Shown: in pieces, positions 25,018-33,372 of the stretch | Layout: the number at the start of each line of letters is the position of its first letter | Numbering within the stretch: the first letter of the stretch is position 1 | Source of the DNA: JBOFFC01 sp051648405 | GTDB taxonomy: Bacteria > Planctomycetota > Planctomycetia > Pirellulales > Lacipirellulaceae | Assembly (NCBI GenBank): GCA_051648405.1 | Contig: JBOFFC010000104.1 | Location: forward strand, 1-64,000 | DNA: 64,000 nt | Reading direction: 5' to 3' | The notes under the pieces: model-generated | The model's database searches: none | Told to the model about the DNA's origin: nothing | The model's input: the letters and a program-made list of their open reading frames with translations, nothing else | Made by a program: the position numbers and the translations under genes

Positions 25018-25650
25018 ATGTTCTTCTCGTTCGACGGGATCGACGGCGTCGGCAAGAGCACGCAGATGCGCCTGTTCGTCGATTGGCTCCGCGAAGGGGG
25101 GCTGACCGGTGGGGCCGCCGCGCGGGTGGTGGAATGCCGTGACCCGGGATCGACCCCCCTGGGGGAGGCGCTCCGCAAGTTGCTGCTCGAGAGCGGCCCC
25201 GAGACGCCGATCGGCGACACGGCCGAGATGCTCCTCTACATGGCGGCCCGGGCGCAGCTGGTCGAGGAAGTCGTCCGCCCGGCGCTCGAAGCCGGTGCGA
25301 ACGTGGTCTCTGACCGGTTCCTGCTGGCGAACGTCGTCTACCAAGGGCACGTCGGCGGCCTGGGGCGCGAGCCGGTGCTGGCCGTCGGCGAGCTCGCCAT
25401 CCGGGGGTTGTCGCCGGACCTGGTGTTCCTGCTCGACATGGATCCAGTCGACGCCGACCGCCGCCGAGGTCGCGAACCCGATCGGCTGGAAAGCCGGGGT
25501 TTAGAGTACCGAAAGCGCTTGCGGAAGGCCTTTCTGGCCGAGGCCGTGGCCGACCCGGCGCGGATCCGGGTCATCGACGCGTCGGGGCCGGTCGAGGGGG
25601 TCCAGCGGTCGATTCGCGACCAGGCACTCGAGTTCCGATCGGATCGCTGA
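25018..25650 (+). CDS. tmk: thymidylate kinase
   Basis: 210 residues. It phosphorylates dTMP to dTDP. The P-loop is GIDGVGKST (7-15), the dTMP-binding DRF motif is in SDRFLLANVVYQG, and an Arg-rich LID (DADRRRGREPDRLESRGLEY) follows. The ATG at 25018 is the natural start. It is followed 255 bp downstream by ispE, with a good promoter between them. Confidence 0.95.
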   Translation: MFFSFDGIDGVGKSTQMRLFVDWLREGGLTGGAAARVVECRDPGSTPLGEALRKLLLESGPETPIGDTAEMLLYMAARAQLVEEVVRPALEAGANVVSDRFLLANVVYQGHVGGLGREPVLAVGELAIRGLSPDLVFLLDMDPVDADRRRGREPDRLESRGLEYRKRLRKAFLAEAVADPARIRVIDASGPVEGVQRSIRDQALEFRSDR

Positions 25651-25679
25651 GCCCTTGGCGCCCCCCGGCGGAGCTCTGA

Positions 25680-25708
25680 TTGACCTCGCTAAGCGATTCT
25701 CCTACAGT
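25680..25708 (+). promoter_or_regulatory. sigma-70-type promoter for ispE
   Basis: TTGACC, 17-bp spacer, TACAGT, located ~200 bp upstream of the ispE start and 30 bp after the tmk stop. Five of six -35 bases match consensus and four of six -10 bases do. This would start a transcript with a long leader for ispE (and perhaps spoVG). Confidence 0.5.
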
Positions 25709-25905
25709 CCTTTGCGTCAAGGCTAGCAGAAACAGGTCTCCCGGCGTTCGGGGGTTCCGTCTGCTTGTCTTCGTGGTGGCTTCGCGGCGCTGAGCGCGCG
25801 AGGACGCCCGACCGATACCCGAGGGGCTGCCGACTGTGAAGATCGACTGACGCGGTCCGCACAAGCGCTCCCGCGTCGCCCACAGTTCTCATCTTTCAGG
25901 GCGTA

Positions 25906-26832
25906 ATGCAACCGCCAGCGCAACCCGCCGTCCGTTCGGTCCTCGCTCCGGCGAAGCTGAACCTGACGCTTGAGGTTGGGGACCGACGTGCCGATGGGTA
26001 CCACGAGGTCCAAACGCTGATCGTCCCGCTCCGCTGGGGCGACACGCTGCTTGTCGAGCGGCGAGGCGATTCGCCCGACATCGAGTTGGCCGTAACGGGC
26101 CCGCAGGCGACGATTGACGTCCCTACCGACGAGCGCAACCTCGTTGTGAAGGCCCTCGGCGCGCTTCGAGAAGCGTTCGGCGTCGCGTGGGGCGCCCGGG
26201 CGACGCTCGTCAAGCGCGTCCCGAGCCAAGCGGGGCTCGGCGGGGGCTCGAGCGACGCCGCGGCGGCGCTCGTCGCAGGCGCCTCGGTCTGGGGCCTGCT
26301 GCGGGGCGCCGGTCGGGAACGCCGTGTCGCGGAACTCTCGGCGGTCGCCGCACGTATCGGAAGTGACGTCCCGTTCTTCGTCCACGCCATCGCCGGCGGC
26401 GCATCGGCGGCGATTTGCCGGGGCAGGGGGGAGCGAGTCGAGGTTCGCGAGGCGGCGGGGGGTGTGCCGGTTGTCGTCGTCAAGCCGAGCGCGGGGCTAT
26501 CGACGGCCGCTGTGTTCGCCGAGTCGCGTGCCGATCCACGCGCTGGACTCGGGGGGGATTCAGCGGCCGCCGTCGATGCCCTGGAATGGCGCGATTGGCG
26601 GGGGTTGCGACGAGCGTGCGGCAACGCCTTGGCCCCGGCCGCCGAGCGCTTGGCGCCCTGGCTCGCCGAGGTCCTCCAGCGGATGGACCGTGTCCCGACC
26701 ATCGTGAACCAAATGAGCGGCAGCGGGTCGGCTTGTTTCGCCCTCTGCCCAACGATCGACGAAGCGCGGCGCCTGGCCGCACGGCTACGAAGCGACCGTG
26801 GCATCGAGGTTTTTGTGACGGCGACCCGATAG
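25906..26832 (+). CDS. ispE: 4-diphosphocytidyl-2-C-methyl-D-erythritol kinase
   Basis: 308 residues, GHMP-kinase fold, fourth-stage enzyme of the MEP isoprenoid pathway. The N-terminal APAKLNLTLEVGDRRADGYH motif and the ATP-binding PSQAGLGGGSSDAA (106-119) are clear. GSDVPFF and a late MSGSGSACF (motif 3) complete the family. The ATG at 25906 gives a 10-residue leader before the first strand. spoVG follows 179 bp downstream, echoing the ispE-spoVG neighbourhood of Firmicutes. The MEP product would feed the carotenoids needed by blh and rhodopsin elsewhere in the window. Confidence 0.94.
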   Translation: MQPPAQPAVRSVLAPAKLNLTLEVGDRRADGYHEVQTLIVPLRWGDTLLVERRGDSPDIELAVTGPQATIDVPTDERNLVVKALGALREAFGVAWGARATLVKRVPSQAGLGGGSSDAAAALVAGASVWGLLRGAGRERRVAELSAVAARIGSDVPFFVHAIAGGASAAICRGRGERVEVREAAGGVPVVVVKPSAGLSTAAVFAESRADPRAGLGGDSAAAVDALEWRDWRGLRRACGNALAPAAERLAPWLAEVLQRMDRVPTIVNQMSGSGSACFALCPTIDEARRLAARLRSDRGIEVFVTATR

Positions 26833-27011
26833 AGACGACCCGATAGAATTGCGACGCGCGGCCGAGCGAAGCAAATCCCCGTGAGCCACCGTCAGACCGC
26901 GGCAAGGCGAGCAACGAACACAGAACGAGAGCATTCTCCCCCCGAATGGCGCGTGGCGTGGTTCGGTTCGATCGGCATCTTGTCAGGGGCGCCTACTAGG
27001 GAGCAACGGCT

Positions 27012-27698
27012 GTGAACATCACCGAAGTCCGCATCAAGCTGATGGACGAACCGGGCGAGCGCCTCAAGGCGTTCTGCTCGATCACCTTCGACGACTGCTT
27101 CGTGATCCGCGACCTCAAGATCATCGAGGGAACGTCCGGCCCCTTCGTCGCCATGCCGAGCCGGAAACTCACCGCGCACTGCGGCAAGTGCGGCATGAAG
27201 AACCACCTGCGTGGCAACTACTGCAACCAGTGCGGCACGCGGCTCGAAGAGGGTCGCATCGTCCGCGACGCCGAGGGGCGGACGAAGCTCTACGCCGACA
27301 TCGCCCACCCGATCAACTCGCGCTGCCGCGAGATGATCCAGCAGCGGGTGGTCACCGAGTACCACGACGAGCTCGAACGGGCCAAGTCCCCCGACTACGT
27401 GTCGCGTTACGACGACTACGACGGGGGCGATTACAGCGAGGCCGACGCCGCGGTAACCACCACCACGCGACGCTTCGACGAGCCGCACGAGCGAACCCAG
27501 GGGGGCCGCCCTCACCACCCGCCGCAGGGGGACCCGATGTCGGCGCCCGCGCCGACCGCTCCGCACTTCGGTCCCCAGGGGATCGACGCGCGCGGCCGCG
27601 TGTCGGAAGTAGGTGACCACTCGATTCACGGTCCAAGCGACGCGCTGCGCGGCGACTCGCAGGCGCGCGGCGGCGGGTTCGGGGCGGGGATCTTCTGA
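27012..27698 (+). CDS. spoVG: SpoVG-family protein with an inserted zinc ribbon and a disordered tail
   Basis: 228 residues from a GTG at 27012. The first 55 residues and the segment after ~90 match SpoVG (NITEVRIKLMDEPGERLKAF, FVAMPSRKLTAH, then LYADIAHPINSRCREMI). Between them is an inserted zinc ribbon with C57, C60, C71 and C74 (HCGKCGMKNH...YCNQCGTRLEEG). A ~115-residue Gly/Pro/His/Asp-rich tail follows. SpoVG of other bacteria is ~85-100 residues and binds DNA or RNA. The insertion and tail make this a distinctive version. GGGAG lies ahead of the GTG. Confidence 0.88.
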   Translation: MNITEVRIKLMDEPGERLKAFCSITFDDCFVIRDLKIIEGTSGPFVAMPSRKLTAHCGKCGMKNHLRGNYCNQCGTRLEEGRIVRDAEGRTKLYADIAHPINSRCREMIQQRVVTEYHDELERAKSPDYVSRYDDYDGGDYSEADAAVTTTTRRFDEPHERTQGGRPHHPPQGDPMSAPAPTAPHFGPQGIDARGRVSEVGDHSIHGPSDALRGDSQARGGGFGAGIF

Positions 27699-27986
27699 GC
27701 TCGGCGCGACGGTTCGAGGGCGCGCTGGGGCGATGGATGGGGTTGCAGCGGCGCGTTGCTTTCGTGCAGCGCCAAAGTCTTCACAAATACCCCCGCCCGA
27801 CAAAAGTGCCCCGCTTGCCTACCCGATAAACTCTCTCGTCGGGGAGAGCACTCGTCGCGTCTCTCCCGCTCCCACAGCGGCCTCCTGAGTCAGCGATCTG
27901 CGGTCGAGCGGAGCTCGATCCGCCGCTGCGCCTCCGAATGGAAACGATGGCCACGTCTGGAGTTGCGACAAATCGGTGACTGCCGG

Positions 27987-28014
27987 TTGACAGTCGCCTG
28001 GATATGCATATACA
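27987..28014 (+). promoter_or_regulatory. sigma-70-type promoter of csrA
   Basis: TTGACA (27987-27992, perfect -35), 16-bp spacer, TATACA (28009-28014). It is the best promoter match I see in the window. Transcription would start near 28021, ~45 bp upstream of the csrA ATG. Confidence 0.75.
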
Positions 28015-28017
28015 CTT

Positions 28018-28042
28018 GAACACTCATTCACCCCGAGTGTTC
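28018..28042. promoter_or_regulatory. inverted repeat at the csrA transcription start
   Basis: GAACACTC and GAGTGTTC (perfect 8-bp arms, 9-bp loop ATTCACCCC) span the predicted start of transcription. It could be an operator or a 5'-leader hairpin just upstream of the GGAGGT ribosome binding site at 28049-28054. Confidence 0.5.
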
Positions 28043-28066
28043 TGACACGGAGGTACCGAGACAACC

Positions 28067-28279
28067 ATGCTGGTGCTCTCACGGAAAGAGACGCAGCGGA
28101 TCCGCGTTGGCGATTCGATCGTCGTGACGGTCGTGAAGATCGCGGGCGACAAGGTTCGAGTCGGGATCGAGGCCCCGAGCGACGTCCTCGTGCTGCGGGA
28201 CGAGCTCGAATCGTTCGAGTCCCCTGCGGGTGGTTTGACCCCCGAACGGGGGAAAGAGGTTGTGAAGCGTTCGGCCTGA
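28067..28279 (+). CDS. csrA: carbon storage regulator CsrA
   Basis: 70 residues, the normal length. CsrA is a small RNA-binding dimer that blocks or stabilises target mRNAs, often controlling motility and carbon stores. MLVLSRKETQRIRVGDSIVV and KVRVGIEAPSDVLVLRDEL are the conserved strands, including the RNA-binding first strand and the R-V-G-I-E-A-P segment. Shine-Dalgarno GGAGGT lies 12 nt before the ATG. The gene has its own strong promoter. Flagellar genes in the window (fliG, cheX) and glgC are typical kinds of CsrA targets, but no link is shown. Confidence 0.96.
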   Translation: MLVLSRKETQRIRVGDSIVVTVVKIAGDKVRVGIEAPSDVLVLRDELESFESPAGGLTPERGKEVVKRSA

Positions 28280-28836
28280 CGGACTTCTTACAGTGCGACA
28301 TCACCGTTGGAGTGCTGGGCGACACGTCACGTCACGACGAGGCGCTAGCGGAGCAATCGCTCCGCGGATCAAGCTCCGGGGCCCAGGGGTGGCGGCAGCC
28401 GTGCCCCCGGGGCGACCGACGCTTTTTAGAGTTTCCCCCCTACCACCGGGCGTTGCTGCGGCCGCAGCGACGCCGTGGGGGGGTGGCGTCCGCGAGCGCG
28501 CCGCCGCCGATTGGCCATCGGCGTTGCGAGCCTCCCCGATGTCCTAGGGAACGGGCAACGACCCCCCGGCGGGCTTGCGCCCCCGCCGGGGCCCGATCGG
28601 CGGGGCAGGGGGGCTGGGCGCCCCGGCGAAGACCGACCCGTTGATCGGCGCCCGCCCGGCGTCGCCAGTTGAGCGCCTCTCGCCAAACGGGTGGGGCAGC
28701 CGGGTGGGACAGCACCGCCGCTTGCCGACTTGGCCCCCCACGCCAAGACTGGACGGGGCGTGATCACCTCCGGGGGGACTGCGGTTCATACCGAGCCCTC
28801 CCCGCGCCCCATCGCAAACCCCACCAGAGCAACGCC
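28280..28836. other. GC-rich intergenic region with hairpins, no gene seen
   Basis: 557 bp open in many frames on both strands but without any recognisable protein. It contains a perfect 10-bp stem CCCCGGCGGG/CCCGCCGGGG (28564-28573 with 28582-28591) and further GC-rich palindromic stretches (GGGCGCC-type). The absence of stops reflects base composition. It may contain the promoter of the 28837 gene, but I cannot point to one. Confidence 0.5.
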
Positions 28837-30819
28837 TTGCGTACCAAGCCCTACGCCGCTTGGCTGACCTACCTCTTGGGCATGGTGGGCCTGGTGGGGG
28901 TCGTCGCGAGCGTCGCCACGGCGGCGGGCGCCACGCCGGACGCTTTGTTCTCGTTGCGAGACACCTACGGCGAGCTCCGCTCTCCGAGCGATCACCCCGA
29001 GGCGAAGGGGACGGTCGTCGCCTTCTTGGGGGTCGAGTGCCCGCTCGCGAGGCTCTACGGCCCCCGGCTCCAGCAGCTCGCCGACGAGTTCGCCGGGCAG
29101 GGGGTCACCTTCTACGGCATCGACGCCAACGCCCAGGATTCACTCACCGAGCTCGCCTCTTACGGTCGGCGGCACGGGATCACGTTCCCGCTGCTGAAGG
29201 ACGAGCGGGCGTCGGCGGCCGACGCGCTCGGCGCGACGCGTACTCCCGAGGTGGTCCTCCTGGGTCCCGACGGCGGCGTGCGTTACCGCGGCCGGATCGA
29301 CGACCAGTACGGTGTAGGGACTGCCAAGAAGGCGCCCGACGTCGATTTCTTGCGTGATGCGCTCGAGGAGGTGCTCGCGGGCACACCCGTCGGGACCCCC
29401 GAGACCGACGCCGTGGGCTGCGTCATCGGGCGGCCCCGCAAAGCCGACGAGTCAGCCGCCTCGACCTACTACGGCCAGGTCGCGCACGTCTTCGAGCGGC
29501 ACTGCGTCGAGTGCCACCGCGACGGCGAGATCGCGCCGTTCGCGCTGCGCGGGTACGACGAAGCGGCCGGGTGGGCCGAGACGATCGCCGAGGTGGTCCG
29601 CGACCAGCGGATGCCCCCCTGGCACGCCGACCCGAAGCACGGTGAGTTCGCCAATGCGCGACGGATGACCGCCGACGAGAAGCAGCAGGTCTACGACTGG
29701 GTCGCCGCCGGCGCGCCGGCCGGTAACAAGCGCGACGCCCCGACGCCGCGCGTGTTCACGAGCGGCTGGCGCTTGCCGCGCGACCCGGACCTCGTGGTCC
29801 CGATGCGGGGCGAGCCGTACCGCGTCGCCGCCGAGGGGGTGATCGACTACCAGTACTTTGCGGTCGATCCGGGCTTCACCGAAGACCGCTGGGTGCAGGC
29901 GGCCGACATCGTCCCCGGCGACCGCAGCGTTCTGCACCACGTCATCGTGTTTGTGAGCCCCCCGGCGGACAAGCCGCAGCGTGGCCTCGGCTGGCTGACC
30001 GCCTACGTCCCCGGCCAGAGCGCAATGCAGCTCCCGGCGGGCCAGGCACGGCTTGTCTCGGCGGGCTCGAAGCTGATCTTCCAGATGCACTACACCCCCA
30101 GCGGCGTCGAGTCGGTGGACCAGACGAAGCTCGGCCTGGTGTTCGCCGACCCGGCGACGGTCACCGAGGAGGTCGTGTCGCTCGTCTCGTCGAACGCGAA
30201 GTTCGAGATCCCCCCGGGCGCCGGCGACCACCGCGTGTCTTCGTCGCTCGACTGGTTCCCCCCCGGTAGTCGGCTGCTGGCGATCGCGCCGCACATGCAC
30301 TTCCGCGGCAAGAGCGCGCGGTTCACCGGCCGCTGGGCCGACGGCCGCTCCGAGGTGTTGCTCGACGTGCCGCGCTACGACTTCAATTGGCAGACGAACT
30401 ACGTGCTGAAGGACGTGATGGAGGTCGAGACCGGGTTCCGGATCGACTGCGAGGTGGCGTTCGACAACTCGGCGAAGAACCCGGCGAACCCCGACCCGAA
30501 CGCGGCGGTCCGCTGGGGGGACCAGAGCTTCGAGGAGATGATGGTTTCGTTCTTCGAGGTCGCCGTCCCGCGGGGCTCGCTCGAGCCGGGGGACGACCGC
30601 CGCGAGTTGTCGGCCGCGGACGTCGCCAAAGCCTCCGAGAAAGCCCGCGCGTTCTTCGCCCGCTACGACGGCGACAACGACCGCGAGCTGAAACGCAACG
30701 AATTGCCCGACGCCCTCGCACTGTTCGCGTTCAACCGCTACGACACGAACGGCGACAAGCGGCTCACCGAGGACGAAGTCCGCGACGTGGCGATCGCCGA
30801 CGCGTCGAGCCGGCTGTAG
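28837..30819 (+). CDS. secreted redoxin - cytochrome c - copper monooxygenase-like - EF-hand multidomain protein
   Basis: About 660 residues from a TTG at 28837 (ATG at 28882 is an alternative), starting with a signal segment (YLLGMVGLVGVVASVATAAG). Domain order: AhpC/TSA-type redoxin (single Cys68, VECPLARLYGP, ~residues 35-190); cytochrome-c heme site C223-V-E-C226-H227 with a candidate Met ligand (QRMPPW); a PHM-like copper type II monooxygenase region with HH (367-368), QMHY (His418) and HMHF (486/488); and two EF-hand loops (DGDNDRELKRNE ~611, DTNGDKRLTEDE ~636). This combination is typical of planctomycetes. An oxidative periplasmic role is inferred; substrate unknown. Confidence 0.85.
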   Translation: MRTKPYAAWLTYLLGMVGLVGVVASVATAAGATPDALFSLRDTYGELRSPSDHPEAKGTVVAFLGVECPLARLYGPRLQQLADEFAGQGVTFYGIDANAQDSLTELASYGRRHGITFPLLKDERASAADALGATRTPEVVLLGPDGGVRYRGRIDDQYGVGTAKKAPDVDFLRDALEEVLAGTPVGTPETDAVGCVIGRPRKADESAASTYYGQVAHVFERHCVECHRDGEIAPFALRGYDEAAGWAETIAEVVRDQRMPPWHADPKHGEFANARRMTADEKQQVYDWVAAGAPAGNKRDAPTPRVFTSGWRLPRDPDLVVPMRGEPYRVAAEGVIDYQYFAVDPGFTEDRWVQAADIVPGDRSVLHHVIVFVSPPADKPQRGLGWLTAYVPGQSAMQLPAGQARLVSAGSKLIFQMHYTPSGVESVDQTKLGLVFADPATVTEEVVSLVSSNAKFEIPPGAGDHRVSSSLDWFPPGSRLLAIAPHMHFRGKSARFTGRWADGRSEVLLDVPRYDFNWQTNYVLKDVMEVETGFRIDCEVAFDNSAKNPANPDPNAAVRWGDQSFEEMMVSFFEVAVPRGSLEPGDDRRELSAADVAKASEKARAFFARYDGDNDRELKRNELPDALALFAFNRYDTNGDKRLTEDEVRDVAIADASSRL

Positions 30820-30853
30820 CACGCGACCCTCCGCAGAACGTCAAGGGATCGCG

Positions 30854-33184
30854 ATGCAGCGTCTCGCCGACCTATTCGTCCGCAACCGCAACGCGGTGGG
30901 GGTCGCGCTCGCGCTGGTGACCGTGTTGGCGGCGCTCGGTTACGTCCGCCCGATGCGGACGCAGCACCCGCTCGAACGGTACGAGACGCCGATCGAGGAG
31001 GACCCTCCGACGCAGACCGAGCGCGTGCAGAGCCGCTTCAACCTGAGTGGCGCCGACGCGTTCTTGGTCGTCGAGTCGGACGAGCTGTTCCACCCCCAGA
31101 CAATCGCCGCCGTGCGGCGGATGGTGCGCGGGGTTGAGGCCGTCCCGTTCGTCGATAGCGTGTTCTGGGTCGATCGCGTCCCGATCCTCAACGTGTTCGG
31201 CATCGCCGACCCGCTGGTTCCCCCCGACGACGCGTCGCTCGAGTCGCACCGCCAAGCCGCGACGCGGCTGCGCGAGCACCCGCTCGCCGGGCAGTTGGTG
31301 TCGGACGACGGCCGGGGGCTGTTGATGCCGGTCGTTTACGACTGGCTTTCGGTCGAGGCCCCGCGCGACACGACGCGGGTTGTCCTCGAAGCGGCGCGGG
31401 AAGCGATCGCCGAAGGGGCCGACCCCGCGGCGCCGATCCGCGTGTCGCTCACCGGCCGTGCGCCGCTGCTCTCCGATCAGCAGAGCGCGTTCGACCGCAA
31501 CCAGATCGTGTTCCAAGTGATCGGGTACGCTCTCGCGCTGGTGCTTTCGGCGATCTTGTTCCGGGGGGTCGCCGCGGTGGGGGTCGTGGCGGCGGCGCCG
31601 GCGCTGGGAGTGTTCTGGACCCTCGGCCTCGCGAAGCTGATCGGGGTGCCGTCGAACCCGCTCGCCGACATCGTGATGCCGGTCCTGATCGCGATGGTCG
31701 GCCTGACCGACGGCGTCCACCTGTTGATCCACGTCCGGCGCCGTCGGGCGGCGGGGGACGCACCGATCGCCGCCGCTCGTTCCGCGATCGCCGAGGTCGG
31801 GCTCGCCTGCTGGCTGACCGCGATCACTACGTCGGTCGGCTTCGCGTCGCTGCTGCTCGCGCAGTCGGACTACGTGCGCGACTTCGGCATGGCCTGCTCG
31901 TTCGGCGTGATCGTCGGGTTCGTCGCCGTGGTGACGTTCATCCCGTGGGTCTGCAGCTCGTGGGTTGGGCGCTACGTCGAGCAAGGCCACGAGCGTGACC
32001 TCACGAACCGCGGGACCTGGCTGCTCGAAGCGCTCGTCGATTTCCTGCTCCGCCACCGCGTGCTCGTCAGCCTTTTGGCCCTGGCGGTCACCGTGACGCT
32101 GGGGTTTTTCGCGTTTCGCCTCGCCCCCGACAACCGGATGAAGTCGGCGATGCCGGCGAGCAGCGACTCGTACCGCGCGCTCGAGTACTGCGACCGGCGC
32201 TTCGGCGGGATCGAGTTCTTTCGCGTCGAGGTGAGCTGGCCGGAAGAGGTCGATGGCAAGCCGTTCAACGCCGCAGACCCACGGGTGCTCGCGGCCGTGC
32301 GCGAGGTCGAGCGGCTGGTCGCCAACGAGCCGTTGCTCAGCCGCCCGCTGTCGGTGCGCACGATGCTCGCCTCGTTCCCCGGCGACGCGGACGACCTCGA
32401 GACGCAGGCGACGTTCTTGTCGCTCTTGCCGCGCGAGCTGCGGGCGAACTACTACGACCCCGCGGAGCGAACCGCGATCGTCGTCGTCCGCATGCAGGAC
32501 CAGGGGATCGCCAAGTACACGCCGGTGTTCGACCGAATCGAAGCGGCGTTCGCACGGCTCTCGGAGGGGTTGCCGGGGTTCCGATTCGAACTCGCCGGGC
32601 AGCCGATCCGTGTGTCACGGGACCTCTACCAGATCGTCTCCGACTTGCGGGCCAGCCTCGGTTCGGAGTCGGTGCTGATTATCCTGGTCCTCGGGCTTTT
32701 CACGGGCTCGGCGATGCTGGGGGTCGTGTCGATCATCCCGAACCTTTTCCCGCTCGTCTTCACGGGCGCCGTGCTGTACGCGATCGGTCAGCCGCTCGAC
32801 ATGTCGAGCGTCTGCTCGTTCGTCGTCTGCCTGGGGATCGTCGTCGATGACACGATCCACTTCCTGTCACGGTACCGCCAAGAGCTCGCCATCGACGGCG
32901 AGGTGCACGGGGCGATCCGTCGCGCGTTCGTCGGCGCGGGACCGGCGCTCGTCGTGACGAGCATCATCCTCTGCTGCGGGTTCGGCACGATGTTACTGAG
33001 CGACCTGCCCGGGCACCGGACGTTCGCTGGGATGGCGGTGACGACGATCGCGGCCGCGGTGTTCGGCGACCTGCTGATGCTGCCGGCGCTCCTCGCGGTG
33101 GCCCACCCGTGGATCGTCCGAAGGCTCGGCGTGCCGCGCACCGCTCGCGCCGAGCCGGGCGCCACGCTCGACGCGGGAAGGTAG
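30854..33184 (+). CDS. RND-superfamily exporter (MMPL/HpnN-like)
   Basis: 776 residues. Membrane helix at ~12-32, a ~180-residue periplasmic loop, a bundle of five helices (VIGYALALVLSAILF, VLIAMVGLTDGVHLLIHVRR), a helix at ~400-415, a second loop, and a second bundle (SVLIILVLGLFTGSAMLGVV, LGIVVDDTIHFLSRY). The two DG/DD-H motifs at equivalent places (GLTDGVHLLI and GIVVDDTIHF) are proton-relay signatures of the MMPL group. The substrate may be lipid or hopanoid. It starts 34 bp after the multidomain redox gene, so the two may be one operon. A large inverted repeat follows its stop. Confidence 0.9.
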   Translation: MQRLADLFVRNRNAVGVALALVTVLAALGYVRPMRTQHPLERYETPIEEDPPTQTERVQSRFNLSGADAFLVVESDELFHPQTIAAVRRMVRGVEAVPFVDSVFWVDRVPILNVFGIADPLVPPDDASLESHRQAATRLREHPLAGQLVSDDGRGLLMPVVYDWLSVEAPRDTTRVVLEAAREAIAEGADPAAPIRVSLTGRAPLLSDQQSAFDRNQIVFQVIGYALALVLSAILFRGVAAVGVVAAAPALGVFWTLGLAKLIGVPSNPLADIVMPVLIAMVGLTDGVHLLIHVRRRRAAGDAPIAAARSAIAEVGLACWLTAITTSVGFASLLLAQSDYVRDFGMACSFGVIVGFVAVVTFIPWVCSSWVGRYVEQGHERDLTNRGTWLLEALVDFLLRHRVLVSLLALAVTVTLGFFAFRLAPDNRMKSAMPASSDSYRALEYCDRRFGGIEFFRVEVSWPEEVDGKPFNAADPRVLAAVREVERLVANEPLLSRPLSVRTMLASFPGDADDLETQATFLSLLPRELRANYYDPAERTAIVVVRMQDQGIAKYTPVFDRIEAAFARLSEGLPGFRFELAGQPIRVSRDLYQIVSDLRASLGSESVLIILVLGLFTGSAMLGVVSIIPNLFPLVFTGAVLYAIGQPLDMSSVCSFVVCLGIVVDDTIHFLSRYRQELAIDGEVHGAIRRAFVGAGPALVVTSIILCCGFGTMLLSDLPGHRTFAGMAVTTIAAAVFGDLLMLPALLAVAHPWIVRRLGVPRTARAEPGATLDAGR

Positions 33185-33186
33185 GA

Positions 33187-33363
33187 ACCGCCAAGACGCC
33201 ACGAGCGCCGCGACAAAAGAAGGAACCACATATCACACAGATGAACACGGACGACGAAAGGTAGGGCATCCTCCACCCCTATCCGTGTTCATCGGTGTCC
33301 ATCTGTGGTTCCAAACTCTTCGTGCTTCTTGGCGATCCTTGGCGCTCGTGGCGTCTTGGCGGT
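33187..33363. repeat. nested long inverted repeat between convergent genes
   Basis: Outer arms 33187-33209 and 33341-33363 are perfectly complementary over 23 bp (ACCGCCAAGACGCCACGAGC...). Inner arms near 33222-33250 and 33281-33312 (GGAACCACA..., ...ATCTGTGGTTCC) also pair imperfectly. The CCACAGATGAACACGG sequence and the CCGCCAAGACGCC sequence are, from memory, widespread intergenic repeats in several phyla. It lies exactly between a plus-strand and a minus-strand gene end and may act as a bidirectional terminator. Confidence 0.85.
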
Positions 33364-33372
33364 CCCGTCCCG

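Larger units (their letters stand above)
27699..28066. other. spoVG-csrA intergenic region with csrA promoter
   Basis: 368 bp. The last 80 bp hold a strong promoter, an 8-bp inverted repeat and a Shine-Dalgarno for csrA (separate entries). The first part has no gene; it includes a 7-bp-arm hairpin (GGGAGAG/CTCTCCC) near 27840-27870. Confidence 0.6.

Noticed and set aside
28312..28644. 110-codon frame in the csrA-redox gene gap
   Set aside because: Its product is Arg/Pro/Ser-rich, lacks any domain, and frames on both strands are equally open because of base composition.
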